NCBI RefSeq assembly: GCF_002939475.1
Contig: NZ_PKFQ01000001.1
Coordinates: 496,001 to 560,000 of the forward strand
DNA from: Streptomyces cinnamoneus
GTDB lineage: Bacteria > Actinomycetota > Actinomycetes > Streptomycetales > Streptomycetaceae
Length of the DNA stretch: 64,000 nucleotides
Direction of reading: 5' to 3'
The notes under the pieces were generated by a model. That model had not been told where the DNA came from and did not search any database. It saw only the letters and a list, made by a program, of their open reading frames with translations. This document shows, one piece after another, positions 16,983 through 27,513 of this stretch. The first letter of the stretch is position 1. Every line of letters begins with the position of its first letter. Position numbers and translations under genes: made by a program.

Positions 16983-18395
16983 TCAGCGGGATTCGCGGGG
17001 GCGCACCGGGTACGGCACGAAGGTGCTGCTGTTCTCGTCGATGGCGAGGGGTTGTCCGAGCGGGGGGACGGCTCGTTGCGGGCAGTCCAGGCGCTCGCAG
17101 ATGCGGCAGCCCATGCCGATGGGGGTCGCGGCCGCGGCGTTGCCCAGGTCGAGGCCGTCGGAGTAGACGAGCCGGGAGGCGTGCCGGACCTCGCAGCCCA
17201 GCCCGATGGCGAAGGTCTTGCCGGGCTCCCCCCAGCCGCCCCGGTGCCGGGTGACGGTGCGGGCGGTCCACAGGTGGCGGCCGCCGTCGGGCATGGCGGC
17301 CACCTGGACGTGGATGCGGCCGGGTGCGGCGAACGCCTCGTAGACGTTCCACAGGGGGCACGTGCCGCCGGCGCGGGAGAAGTGGAAGCCGGTCGCGGAC
17401 TGCCGTTTGGACATGTTGCCGGCGCGGTCCACCCGGACGAACGAGAAGGGGACGCCGCGCGTGCTCGGGCGCTGGAGCGTGCTCAGGCGGTGGCACACCG
17501 TCTCGTAGCCGAGCCCGAACCGGTCGGTGAGCCGCTCGATGTCGTAGCGCAGCTCCTCGGCCGCGGCGTGGAAGTCGCCGTACGGCAGGACGAGGGCCGC
17601 GGCGAAGTAGTTGGCGACGCCTATGCGGGTCAGCGACCAGGTGTCGGAGCCCTCCTCGTAGTCCTCCGCGGCCAGCCGGGAAATCTCCGCGCCGTGCTCC
17701 AGCAGGGCCAGCTGGGTGGCCATCCGGAAGGCCTGCTGGCCCGGGCGCAGCCGGGGCGACAGGTGCAGGGTCCGTTCGGCGGCGTCGAAGCGGTGCAGCC
17801 GGTCGGAGCCGTCGGCGACGCGCACGCCGTGGCGTTCGGAGAGCCGGGCGGCGAGGGCCCTGCGGACCTCGCCGGGTCGGATCCCCAGCTCCCGGGCCAG
17901 CGCCTCGGCGGCGGTGTCCGTGTCGTGCAGGTAGTTGCGCCGGCGGTAGAAGAACTCGCGGATCTCCTCGTGCGGTGAACGGGCGCCCGGCGCCGCGGGG
18001 GCGTCGGCGCGGCCCTCGGAGGCCAGGGCGAGCTGCTCGGTCAGCACCTGGGTGCGCCGGCCGAGGTCGAGCAGGACGGCTGCGACGGACGGGAGCCGGG
18101 AGGAGAGTTCGGACAGCTCGGAGGGGGTGACCCGGGCGGCGGCCAGCTCGTCGGCCAGGGCCTCCCGCAGGTCGGCGAGCATCCTGCCGGTGTCGCGCTC
18201 GGAGAAGAAGCCGGGGTCGACGCCGAACTCCTCGGTCAGCCGCAGCAGGACGGGCACGGTCAGCGGCCTGGAGTCGTGTTCCATCTGGTTGAGGTAGCTG
18301 GGCGAGATGGCGAGCAGCCGGGCCAGGGCGGCCTGGCTCAGTCCCCGTTCCTCGCGCAGCCGGCGCAGCCGCGCCCCGGCGTACGTCCTGCCCAT
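16983..18395 (-). CDS. RamB/PrpR-like XRE-family regulator
   Basis: A 470-residue regulator. An N-terminal HTH_3 domain (about 5-60, GLSQAALARLLAISPSYLNQ) is followed by a helical linker, an ImmA/IrrE-like region (about 200-310) and a C-terminal domain with conserved Cys residues: one in GGTCPLWN near 345 and several in CRICERLDC near 430. In mycobacterial PrpR the C-terminal Cys bind an Fe-S cluster, and family members control propionate, acetate and fatty acyl-CoA genes. This is the short-chain acyl-CoA regulator architecture. It sits upstream of the P450 on the same strand with a 250-bp gap, so it may control itself or the P450. Confidence 0.85.
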   Translation of the reverse strand: MGRTYAGARLRRLREERGLSQAALARLLAISPSYLNQMEHDSRPLTVPVLLRLTEEFGVDPGFFSERDTGRMLADLREALADELAAARVTPSELSELSSRLPSVAAVLLDLGRRTQVLTEQLALASEGRADAPAAPGARSPHEEIREFFYRRRNYLHDTDTAAEALARELGIRPGEVRRALAARLSERHGVRVADGSDRLHRFDAAERTLHLSPRLRPGQQAFRMATQLALLEHGAEISRLAAEDYEEGSDTWSLTRIGVANYFAAALVLPYGDFHAAAEELRYDIERLTDRFGLGYETVCHRLSTLQRPSTRGVPFSFVRVDRAGNMSKRQSATGFHFSRAGGTCPLWNVYEAFAAPGRIHVQVAAMPDGGRHLWTARTVTRHRGGWGEPGKTFAIGLGCEVRHASRLVYSDGLDLGNAAAATPIGMGCRICERLDCPQRAVPPLGQPLAIDENSSTFVPYPVRPRESR

Positions 18396-18465
18396 GCTCC
18401 CGACCCCTTCCGCCCCGCGCACCGGCGGTGCGCGTCCGGCCCGGTGACCCCCGGGGCGGGCTGGA

Positions 18466-18936
18466 TCACCGGTCGTAGGCGTCCAGCAGGCCCTGGATGT
18501 CGATCTTCGTCATGCCCATCATGGCCTTCATGACCCGGCCCGACCTGACCGGGTCCGGATCACTGAGCAGATCGGTCAGCACCCTCGGGGTGATCTGCCA
18601 CGACAGTCCGAACTTGTCCTTCAGCCATCCGCACGGCCCCTCCTGCCCGTCCTCGCCGAGCCGGGCCCACAGCTCGTCGACCTCGTCCTGCGTGGCGCAG
18701 TCGACGGAGAACGAGACGGCCTCGGTGAACGTGAACTCCGGCCCTCCGTTCAGGGCGACGAAACGCTGTCCGGCGAGCTCGAACGTGACGGTCATGACGG
18801 TGCCCGGCTCGCCGGGCCCCTCCTCGCCGTACCGCTGCACGTCCACGATCCGGGAATCGTCGAAGACGGACGTGTAGTGCTCCACGGCCTCCTCGGCCTG
18901 GCCGTCGTACCACAGGAAGGGCGTGATCTTCTGCAC
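18466..18936 (-). CDS. PhnB-like VOC family protein
   Basis: A 156-residue vicinal-oxygen-chelate protein of the PhnB/3-demethylubiquinone-methyltransferase-like group. It shows paired beta-alpha-beta-beta-beta modules: ITPFLWYDGQAEEAVEHY near the start, then FVALNGGPEFTFTEAVSFSV and WITPRVL-type strands. The typical ending MMGMTKIDIQGL is present. The GTG start follows GAGGAGACCTCC. Such proteins are usually dimeric and of unsettled function, often annotated as glyoxalase- or bleomycin-resistance-like. It ends about 70 nt from the RamB-like gene on the same strand and may share its transcript. Confidence 0.85.
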   Translation of the reverse strand: MQKITPFLWYDGQAEEAVEHYTSVFDDSRIVDVQRYGEEGPGEPGTVMTVTFELAGQRFVALNGGPEFTFTEAVSFSVDCATQDEVDELWARLGEDGQEGPCGWLKDKFGLSWQITPRVLTDLLSDPDPVRSGRVMKAMMGMTKIDIQGLLDAYDR

Positions 18937-19046
18937 GGAGGTCTCCTCGCTGCGGGCGGGAACGACGGAACGGGGGCCGACGCGTGGCGCGTCGAGTCGA
19001 GTACACCGGAACGGGGAGCGGAAGGAGCTGAACGAAACGCGGAGAG

Positions 19047-19076
19047 GCCCGGCCAGGAGGGTGTTCCTGGCCGGGC
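19047..19076 (-). terminator. terminator after secreted-protein gene
   Basis: Twelve-base perfect inverted repeat (GCCCGGCCAGGA at 19047-19058, complement at 19065-19076) with a 6-nt loop. It starts 20 nt past the stop of the minus-strand gene at 19096. Confidence 0.65.
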
Positions 19077-19095
19077 GGGATCCGAGTGGTGTTCG

Positions 19096-19635
19096 CTACT
19101 TGTGCGTGGACGCCGTCGCGCCCGGCGTGGTCGCGCACGTGATGTCGGTGCCCACGGGGTAGATCCCGTCCTTCTTGGCCTGGCCACCCTGGTACTCGTA
19201 GTACAGGTAGGAGTAGAACTCGATGCGCCGGCTGGGGCCGCAGGCCGAGTCCGCGGCGACGGCGTACGTCAGCTTGACCGTACGGCTGGCGCCCGGCACG
19301 ACGGGGACGTTGTAGCGCACCGTGCCGCTCTGTGCGGAGACGTCGCACTGGACGGCGTCCCCGGTGCAGGACTTGAACGTGTACTTGAGCCCCGGGTCCT
19401 GCGAGGTGTTCCACGTGGGCTGTATGGACTGGTACACGAACTGCGTGTTCGTGCTCTGGTCGTTGGTGAAGGTCATGGTGATGGTGACCGTGGAGCCGGG
19501 CGTGGCCGTCGCCCTGTCGGTGGTGATGGCCATCGCCGGGGCGGCCGCGGAGGCGGGCTGGGCCAGGCCGGTCAGGCCGACGGCGCAGGCGAGGAGGGTG
19601 GACAGGCCGAAACGTCTGAGTGTGGTCGGTCGCAT
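19096..19635 (-). CDS. secreted beta-rich protein of unknown function
   Basis: A 179-residue exported protein. Residues 1 to about 30 form a signal peptide (MRPTTLRRFGLSTLLACAVG then AQPASAA). The mature part has an immunoglobulin-like, DUF11-style start (ATPGSTVTITMTFTNDQS), then alternating strands with Thr/Val repeats and four Cys (SCTGDAVQC, ACGPS, ITCAT) that could form two disulphides. I cannot assign a family with confidence. It is likely an extracellular structural or binding protein. It appears monocistronic, with its own terminator and a 230-bp divergent spacer to the FMN reductase gene. Confidence 0.7.
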   Translation of the reverse strand: MRPTTLRRFGLSTLLACAVGLTGLAQPASAAAPAMAITTDRATATPGSTVTITMTFTNDQSTNTQFVYQSIQPTWNTSQDPGLKYTFKSCTGDAVQCDVSAQSGTVRYNVPVVPGASRTVKLTYAVAADSACGPSRRIEFYSYLYYEYQGGQAKKDGIYPVGTDITCATTPGATASTHK

Positions 19636-19866
19636 GGCCGAGGAGCGTAGGGAGGCGGCCGCCGTCTGGCAGCACCGCCCGCACAGGACCGGCCACGCAG
19701 TGCCCCCTCCACCTCACTCGCGTTGCTGGTGGAGTGCCTGATGCCCCGCCGGAGCAGGCGGACAGGTTGGCCAGGAAGTGGTGGATGGTGCGGCTGCGTA
19801 GGGAGGGAATCCGGCAGCGCTCCCCCCGGTGACGGGGCCCGGCGCCCCGTCCCTTACCGTCCCGTC

Positions 19867-20406
19867 ATGAAGATCGTCACTCTCTCGGGCAGCCTGCGCG
19901 CCCGGTCGGCCAATGCCGCGGTGCTGCGCACCGCGCTGGATGTGTCGGGGGCTCCGGCACGGGCGGCCGAGATCGGCGCGCTCCCCCACTTCAACCCGGA
20001 CGACGACGGCGAGGGCGCCGTCCCTCCCCCGCCCGTCGCGGCCCTGCGGAGTGCCGTCGCCGACGCCGACGCGGTGCTGATCGTCAGCCCGGAGTACGCC
20101 CGGGGCGTGCCCGGCGTCCTGAAGAACGCCCTCGACTGGCTGGTGAGCAGCGGCGAGTTCGTCGGCAAGCCGGTCGCGGTGATCACCGCTTCGCCCATGC
20201 CGGCCGGAGGGGACCAGGCCAACACCCAGCTGTGCGGCACGCTGGCCATGATGACGGCGGAGGTCGTCGCCGAGGCGTGCCTGTGCGTGGGCCTCGTCGC
20301 GGCGAAGCTCGACGGTACGGCCGACCGCGTCACCGACGAGCCGACGGTCGAGGCTCTGACCGCGGCCATGGCGGCCCTGCGGAAGGCGGTGCCGGGGGCG
20401 GCGTAG
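19867..20406 (+). CDS. NAD(P)H-dependent FMN reductase
   Basis: A 179-residue flavodoxin-fold reductase. The phosphate-binding loop SGSLRARSAN opens the protein, SPEYARGVPGVLKNALDW (about 75-92) is the family signature near the flavin ring, and KPVAVITASP follows. Such enzymes reduce FMN, quinones, azo dyes or chromate with NAD(P)H. No Shine-Dalgarno site precedes the ATG, and the mRNA may be leaderless. Longer in-frame starts (from 19723) add a segment unlike the family. The neighbours are unrelated genes. Confidence 0.85.
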   Translation: MKIVTLSGSLRARSANAAVLRTALDVSGAPARAAEIGALPHFNPDDDGEGAVPPPPVAALRSAVADADAVLIVSPEYARGVPGVLKNALDWLVSSGEFVGKPVAVITASPMPAGGDQANTQLCGTLAMMTAEVVAEACLCVGLVAAKLDGTADRVTDEPTVEALTAAMAALRKAVPGAA

Positions 20407-20497
20407 CGGCGGGGGCCGTCACCGGGCGCGGACCGACGGGGCGGGTCAGCCGGCTCGCACGTACACCGCGTCGTGCTGCGCAGCCGCAACCCGTGCC

Positions 20498-21379
20498 TCA
20501 CGTCAGGCGGTCCGCCTTCGTCTCCGCCTCCCGGGCCGCCTGCCGGGCCGCCCGTACGACCTCCTCCGCCTCCCGCAGACGTCTTTGGACGTCTCGTTCG
20601 CTGTCCCGCGCCGCCTGGAGCACGGTGGTCAGTTCGTCCAGTCGCCGCTGGGCGTCACGCACGTCGCGCTCCGCCCGCCCGGCCTCGTCGTGGAGCCGGG
20701 CCAGATCCTCTTCGCAGGCCCGCAGGTCCCGGGTGGCTCGCTCGGCCTGCCGCTGGGCGCGGTCGCGTTCCTCGTGCCGTTGTGCCGCGCGGCGCGTCTC
20801 GCGCGCCTGGGCGAGGTCGGTGACGCCGGCCGCGCCGTCGTGGGCGGGCCCGGGCGGGGCGGGGGCGGGTGGCGCCGCGAGGCGTGCGGCGGCGTCGGGG
20901 GCCAGCCCCGGGAAGCCGGCCGCTGCGGCGAGCGGCCGGGCCAGCCGGCCGGCGGCCCACTCACGGGCGGCCGCGGCGTCCGCCAGCGCGGCGTGCAGCG
21001 TGTCCTCGACCTCCCGTCGCACGTCCTCGCCGACGGGGTGGCCCGCCTCGGCCGCCAGCTCGCCCGCCTGCCGGGAGAGGGCGGCGACCAGGACGCGCTG
21101 CCGGCGGCCGAGCTCGCGCAGCTGCCGTCCGTCCAGTTTCCGGTGGGCCTCGCGCAGGCCCTCGCCCAGCGCGGTCAGCGCCTCGGCCTCGTCGGGCCGC
21201 TCGCGCACCAGCAGGTTGCTCGCCCACGCCGCCAGCGTGGGGCGGCGCAGGGCCTTGACGTAGCGGGCGAGCTCGCGGTCGCCGGCCCGCAGGGCCTCGG
21301 CCGCCCGCCGGTCGCGGACGGCCGTGAACTCCTCCGGCCGCAGCCGGAAGAGCTCGTCGACGACGCTCTCCAGGTCCAT
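20498..21379 (-). CDS. coiled-coil hypothetical protein
   Basis: A 293-residue soluble protein, Ala/Arg/Glu-rich. Residues 1-130 are helical (MDLESVVDELFRLRPEEF, then RRPTLAAWASNLLVRERPDE). A Pro/Ala linker near 165-185 follows, and the last 100 residues are a long heptad-like coiled coil (RRAAQRHEERDRAQRQAERA and beyond). Similar proteins occur widely in Streptomyces without a known function. The ATG at 21379 was taken because the upstream extension is not protein-like. It is divergent from the small gene at 21474 with a 94-bp spacer. Confidence 0.7.
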   Translation of the reverse strand: MDLESVVDELFRLRPEEFTAVRDRRAAEALRAGDRELARYVKALRRPTLAAWASNLLVRERPDEAEALTALGEGLREAHRKLDGRQLRELGRRQRVLVAALSRQAGELAAEAGHPVGEDVRREVEDTLHAALADAAAAREWAAGRLARPLAAAAGFPGLAPDAAARLAAPPAPAPPGPAHDGAAGVTDLAQARETRRAAQRHEERDRAQRQAERATRDLRACEEDLARLHDEAGRAERDVRDAQRRLDELTTVLQAARDSERDVQRRLREAEEVVRAARQAAREAETKADRLT

Positions 21380-21473
21380 GGCCGTCCGTCTTTCAGGTGA
21401 GGTCGGCGGACCGGCCGACAATTCCGGGTCCCGCCCTGGAAGAGGTACCAGTGGCCCACCGGGAGGAAGAACC

Positions 21474-21686
21474 ATGCCGAACGACGATCTGAAGCGGTTC
21501 CTCGCCGCGCTCAGCCCCGCGAGCCGGGAGAAGGTCCAGCAGCTTCCGCAGGAGCGGCAGGACCAGCTGGCGGCGGCCTGGCGGACCGAACTCCGCGACG
21601 ACACGGACCTGGACGCGCTGGACGAGCTGTCCCCCGCGGCCGGGGCGAGCGAGGCGGCGGAACGGGTGGTGCGCGACCTGCCGTGA
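21474..21686 (+). CDS. small acidic hypothetical protein
   Basis: A 70-residue, probably helical cytosolic protein. A strong GGGAGGAAG lies just before the ATG, which makes this start better than the in-frame one 150 nt upstream. The sequence has two amphipathic helices (DDLKRFLAALSPASREKVQQ and RQDQLAAAWRTELRD) and an acidic tail. I recognise no family. It is flanked by a coiled-coil gene and a CsbD-like gene, a setting that suggests stress physiology but proves nothing. Confidence 0.6.
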   Translation: MPNDDLKRFLAALSPASREKVQQLPQERQDQLAAAWRTELRDDTDLDALDELSPAAGASEAAERVVRDLP

Positions 21687-21728
21687 CCCGCTGGGGGAAC
21701 GGCTCCCGGCCGGGGGCCGCGGGCCCGG

Positions 21729-21914
21729 TCAGCGCCCGTGCTTGCCCTTGGTGCTGTGGCGCACCTTCTCCACGGCGTCGCGGACCTCTCCCTTGGCCCG
21801 CTCCAGGCGGCCCACGTCCTGCGTGTGCTTGTCACCGGTGGCACGGCCCGTGGTCTGCTTGGCCCGGCCCTTCATCTTCTCGGCCTTCGCCTTGGCCTTG
21901 TCCTTGGCGCTCAT
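21729..21914 (-). CDS. CsbD-like small stress protein
   Basis: A 61-residue, Lys-rich, hydrophilic protein with the CsbD pattern: MSAKDKAKAKAEKMKGRAKQ then TTGRATGD and an amphipathic ERAKGEVRDAVEKV helix. CsbD proteins are general-stress products (SigB regulon in Bacillus) of unknown mechanism, probably intrinsically disordered. GGGAG is 10 nt before the ATG. I looked for but did not find a clear SigB-type promoter in its leader. Confidence 0.75.
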   Translation of the reverse strand: MSAKDKAKAKAEKMKGRAKQTTGRATGDKHTQDVGRLERAKGEVRDAVEKVRHSTKGKHGR

Positions 21915-22035
21915 GGTGCGGCACTCCCTGTCACGGCGGGCTGATGCTCGGTCCCCTCCGTCGTCGAGTGTCGTCCGCCGCCGGCCGGAGCGCACTTCGG
22001 CGTTCGGCCGAACGGGCTGTCGTGGGGCACCGGCC

Positions 22036-22064
22036 GGGTTTCCCGCCGGAGTCCGTGGAAACCC
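22036..22064 (+). repeat. inverted repeat over the ribosome-site region of the F420 oxidoreductase
   Basis: Perfect 8-bp arms GGGTTTCC (22036-22043) and GGAAACCC (22057-22064) with a 13-nt loop, ending 8 nt before the ATG. The right arm contains the only purine-rich stretch available as a ribosome site. It may be an operator or an mRNA hairpin that masks initiation. Confidence 0.45.
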
Positions 22065-22071
22065 GAAACTT

Positions 22072-23037
22072 ATGGTGCAATTCGGCTACACGATGATGAC
22101 CGAGCAGGCCGGCCCCCGGGAGCTGGTCGCCCATGCCGTGGGCGCCGAGAAGGCGGGCTTCGACTTCTCCGTCATCTCGGACCACTACTTCCCCTGGCTG
22201 GCCTCCCAGGGCCACTCCCCCAACGCGTGGACGGTCCTGGGCGCCGCGGCGCAGGCCACGACCCGGCTGCCGCTGATGACGTTCGTGACCTGCCCGACCG
22301 TCCGCTACCACCCGGTCCTGGTCGCCCAGCAGGCCGCCACCGTCCAGCTGCTGTCCCAGGGGCGCTTCCGGCTCGGGCTGGGATCCGGCGAGCGGCTCAA
22401 CGAGCACGTCGTGGGCGGCGGGTGGCCCGGCGTCGACGTGCGGCACGAGATGCTGGAGGAGGCGGTGGGGATCATCCGGGCCCTGTTCGAGGGCCGGACC
22501 CTCGACCACCACGGCCCCCACTACGACGTCGAGCACGCCAAGCTGTGGGACGTGCCCGAGACGGCCCCGCCCATCGGGATCGCCGTCTCCGGCGAACGGT
22601 CCTGCCGGCTCGCCGGCCATCTGGCGGACGTGGTCGTCGCCACCGAGCCGAAGAAGGAGCTGCTGGACTCCTTCGACCGGCACGGCGGGGCCGGCAAGCC
22701 CCGGATCGGCCAGCTGCCCGTCTGCTACGACACCGACCGTGACGCGGCGATCGAGCGGGCCCACGACCAGTTCCGCTGGTTCGGGCTGGGCTGGCCGGTC
22801 AACTCCGAGCTGCCCCACGACGGCGCCTTCGCCTCGGCGACGCAGTTCGTCGGCAAGGACGACGTCGCGGAGTCGATCCCCTGCGGGGACAAGACCGAGA
22901 ACTTCGTCGAGGCCGTGCGGCCCTACGTGGAGGCGGGGTTCACCGAGATCGCCCTGGTGCAGATCGGCGGTGCCCACCAGGAGGGCTATCTGGACTGGGC
23001 GGCCGCCGAGCTGCTCCCCGCCCTGCGCGAACTCTGA
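22072..23037 (+). CDS. LLM-class F420-dependent oxidoreductase (FGD-like)
   Basis: A 321-residue luciferase-like TIM-barrel enzyme that transfers hydride to or from deazaflavin F420. Family marks are VISDHYFPW (residues about 33-41), TCPTVRYHPVLVAQQAATV, the LGLGSGERLNEHV phosphate loop (about 100) and ALFEGRTLDHHGPHY. It belongs to the TIGR03557/F420-dependent glucose-6-phosphate dehydrogenase-like group, but the substrate cannot be read from sequence. A paralogue lies at 46080. No strong Shine-Dalgarno is visible, and an inverted repeat abuts the start. Confidence 0.85.
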   Translation: MVQFGYTMMTEQAGPRELVAHAVGAEKAGFDFSVISDHYFPWLASQGHSPNAWTVLGAAAQATTRLPLMTFVTCPTVRYHPVLVAQQAATVQLLSQGRFRLGLGSGERLNEHVVGGGWPGVDVRHEMLEEAVGIIRALFEGRTLDHHGPHYDVEHAKLWDVPETAPPIGIAVSGERSCRLAGHLADVVVATEPKKELLDSFDRHGGAGKPRIGQLPVCYDTDRDAAIERAHDQFRWFGLGWPVNSELPHDGAFASATQFVGKDDVAESIPCGDKTENFVEAVRPYVEAGFTEIALVQIGGAHQEGYLDWAAAELLPALREL

Positions 23038-23064
23038 GTCACCGGCCCGTACGCAGCCCAGGGT

Positions 23065-23086
23065 GCGGCCGGTTCACGCCGGCCGC
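23065..23086. terminator. hairpin terminator after the F420 oxidoreductase
   Basis: Perfect 8-bp repeat GCGGCCGG (23065-23072) with complement at 23079-23086 and a 6-nt loop. It lies between convergent genes, 28 nt after the plus-strand stop, with no U-tract. Confidence 0.5.
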
Positions 23087-23185
23087 GCAGCGGGGGCGGG
23101 CCGCGCGCCCGGCGGCGACGAGCAGGCGCACTCCGCCGGCGTCAGCCCGCGAGGCCGGTCGGCCCCGCACGTCCCACCGGCTCGG

Positions 23186-23833
23186 TCAACGCCGCACGTC
23201 GTCGGCCACCGCCTCGTCCAGGGCCGCCCGGACGAGCGCGGCGGCGAGCGCGGGGGCCTCCTCGCGCTCCACCAGCCGCGCCAGCCCGGCGGGCTCGGTC
23301 GGCAGCCCGAGACGCCCGGCGCCCTGCAGGGCCTTGCCGTCGAAGCGGGGGAACACCTCGGGCCAGACGCCCTGCACCTCGCGCAGGAAGATGTCGGCGC
23401 CCGCCGGGCCCAGCCCCGGGATCTCCTGGAGCACCGACCGGAGGGCGCCCGGATCGCCGTCCGCCTTCTTCCGCATGCGCCGCACGTCACCGCCGTAGTC
23501 GTCGAGCAGCAACCGCGCGCCGTCGCCCAGCTGGGTGGCGGTGCGCTCGTCGTAGCGCCGGTAGCCCCCCTCGCCCAGGGCGTCCACACGGCGCTGCCAG
23601 CCGGCCTCCGCCATCCGGCGCGGGTCCTTCAGACCGGCTTCCGCCAGGCTGCGCGCGGTGGCCACGGCGACGGAGGCCCGGATGCGGGCGCTGAGCAGGC
23701 AGGCCAGGACGAGCAGCCGGTAGAGCGGCTGGGGGGTGTCCCGCAGCCGGATCCCGGCCTCCTCGGCGTACGTCCGCCCGTGCGTCCGCAGCAGGGCCCG
23801 GACCGTCTCCCGGTCCCTGGCCGTGGTCCCCAT
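23186..23833 (-). CDS. endonuclease III-like HhH-GPD protein
   Basis: A 215-residue protein of the HhH-GPD DNA glycosylase superfamily. The hairpin-helix-hairpin is seen in EIPGLGPAGADIFLREVQ (about 133-150), followed by the catalytic Asp region PRFDGKAL. LLVLACLLSARIRASVA matches the N-terminal helix that holds the family's substrate pocket. The C-terminal four-Cys Fe-S cluster of classical Nth is absent, so it is an Fe-S-free variant. The ATG is 15 nt after the catalase stop, so co-transcription with catalase is likely: DNA-base repair with peroxide removal. Confidence 0.75.
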   Translation of the reverse strand: MGTTARDRETVRALLRTHGRTYAEEAGIRLRDTPQPLYRLLVLACLLSARIRASVAVATARSLAEAGLKDPRRMAEAGWQRRVDALGEGGYRRYDERTATQLGDGARLLLDDYGGDVRRMRKKADGDPGALRSVLQEIPGLGPAGADIFLREVQGVWPEVFPRFDGKALQGAGRLGLPTEPAGLARLVEREEAPALAAALVRAALDEAVADDVRR

Positions 23834-23848
23834 GGCGCGCGCCGCCCG

Positions 23849-25972
<2,124 letters not shown>

Positions 25973-26444
25973 GCGGGCACTTCCTTCCCTCGGGGGGCAC
26001 TCGGTGGAGGGACGGCGTCCGTCGGCAGGCGCCGCTCGCCTCAGGCTCACCCGCGTTCCCCGGGCGGGCAAGCCGAAACCGGGCGGGACCGGGGCGGGTG
26101 CCGCGTCCGGACCGCTTCGAGTGGAAGCACCGGCGGCTCTGTGCGACGCTGCTGCTTGAGTCGTTTCGACTACGGGTGGTCATGGTGTGGGCCCGCGGAT
26201 CGCGGGCACCCCGGACCGGAGGTTCCGGGGAATCACGAGGACCGGCCACCCGGCACGGCGGACGAAGCCGCCGCACCGGCCGCGCGTCGAGCGGCCGCCC
26301 CGCAGTGGGCGGCGCCGCCCCCGCCGGCGGCATCCCGTTCCCCAGAGCCGGCAGGCCCGCGCCGAACGCCCGGCGCGCGAAGGGCATCCGTCGTGGCGGC
26401 CGGCGAACTCCTCATCCGGCCCGCGTACGCGAAGGAGCGTGATC
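25973..26444. other. divergent intergenic region, catalase to sugar epimerase
   Basis: No gene-like frame has a ribosome site or family match here. The stretch carries the candidate catalase promoter (26047-26074), an inverted repeat GCCCGCG/CGCGGGC at 26191-26207, and presumably the promoter of the heptose operon, which I could not pin down. Confidence 0.5.
26047..26074 (-). promoter_or_regulatory. candidate SigB-type promoter of the catalase gene
   Basis: On the minus strand GGCTTG, 16 nt, GGGTGA approximates the Streptomyces SigB consensus GNNT-N14-16-GGGTA(C/T), with one mismatch in the -10. It is 75 nt from the catalase start. This rests on consensus only. Confidence 0.3.
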
Positions 26445-27407
26445 ATGGACGAACGACGCTGGAACCGCGTGGTGGTCACCGGAGGGGCCGGGTTCGTCGG
26501 ATCCCACGTCTGCGAGCGGCTGCTGGCCGAGGGTTGCGAGGTGTGCTGCGTCGACAACCTGGTCACGGGCTCCCGGGCCAACGTCGCCCGCCTCCTCCCC
26601 CATCCGGGCTTCCGTTTCGTCGAGGCCGACGTCTCGCGGCCGGACGGCCTGGCGGCGGTGTCCGCTCCGGTGGACCTCGTGCTGCACCTGGCGTGCCCCG
26701 CCTCGCCCGCCGACTACCTGCGCCTGCCCCTCCAGACCCTGGACGTGGGCAGCAACGGCACCCGCGCCGCCCTGGACCTGGCCCGCCGCGACGCCGCGCG
26801 CTTCCTGCTGGCCTCCACCTCGGAGGTCTACGGGGACCCGTTGGAGCACCCGCAGCGGGAGCAGTACTGGGGCAACGTCAACCCGATCGGGCCGCGCAGC
26901 GTCTACGACGAGTCCAAGAGGTTCGCCGAGGCGCTGGTGACGGCCTACCGGCGCACCCACGGCACCGACACGTCGATCGTGCGGATCTTCAACACCTACG
27001 GCCCGCGGATGCGCGCCGGTGACGGCCGCGCCGTGCCCACGTTCATCCGGCAGGCCCTGGACGGCGAGCCGCTGACGGTGGCGGGCGACGGCAGTCAGAC
27101 CCGTTCCCTGACCTACGTCGACGACACGGTGGACGGCATCGTGGCCCTGGCCGCCAGCGGCCACCCGGGCCCGGTGAACATCGGCGGCGGCGAGGAGACG
27201 TCGGTGCTGGACCTCGCCCGGCGCATCGTCGACCTCACCGGCTCGGCGTCCGTCATCCGCTTCGTGGACCGGCCCGCCGACGACCCGGCGAAGCGCCGCC
27301 CCGACACGACCCTGGCCCGGCGCGAGCTGGGCTGGTCGCCCCGTGTGGACGGCGAGGAGGGGCTCAAGCGGACCGTGGAGTGGTTCGCGCGATCCGCCCT
27401 CCTGTGA
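26445..27407 (+). CDS. NAD-dependent epimerase/dehydratase, UDP-glucuronate decarboxylase-like
   Basis: A 320-residue extended SDR. It has the Rossmann motif GGAGFVGSH (about 13-21), the substrate segment HLACPASPADYLRLPLQT, STSEVYGDPLEHPQ and catalytic YDESK. The phrases ACPASP and YWGNVNPIGPRS are characteristic of UDP-xylose synthase (UDP-glucuronate decarboxylase), which forms UDP-xylose from UDP-GlcA. GAAGGAG lies before the ATG. It is the first gene of a ten-gene sugar operon and probably supplies a nucleotide sugar to one of the glycosyltransferases. No UDP-glucose dehydrogenase is in the window. It is not HldD-like, so it is not an obvious ADP-heptose epimerase. Confidence 0.85.
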   Translation: MDERRWNRVVVTGGAGFVGSHVCERLLAEGCEVCCVDNLVTGSRANVARLLPHPGFRFVEADVSRPDGLAAVSAPVDLVLHLACPASPADYLRLPLQTLDVGSNGTRAALDLARRDAARFLLASTSEVYGDPLEHPQREQYWGNVNPIGPRSVYDESKRFAEALVTAYRRTHGTDTSIVRIFNTYGPRMRAGDGRAVPTFIRQALDGEPLTVAGDGSQTRSLTYVDDTVDGIVALAASGHPGPVNIGGGEETSVLDLARRIVDLTGSASVIRFVDRPADDPAKRRPDTTLARRELGWSPRVDGEEGLKRTVEWFARSALL

Positions 27408-27513
27408 ACGGCGCGAGAGCGCTCGACGACCGCACGCCCGGCTGAACCGCCGGCCCGGCCCCCCGGCCGCGTACGTACGCCCGTTGGATCCCCGACGAGA
27501 CACGGAGCACGGC

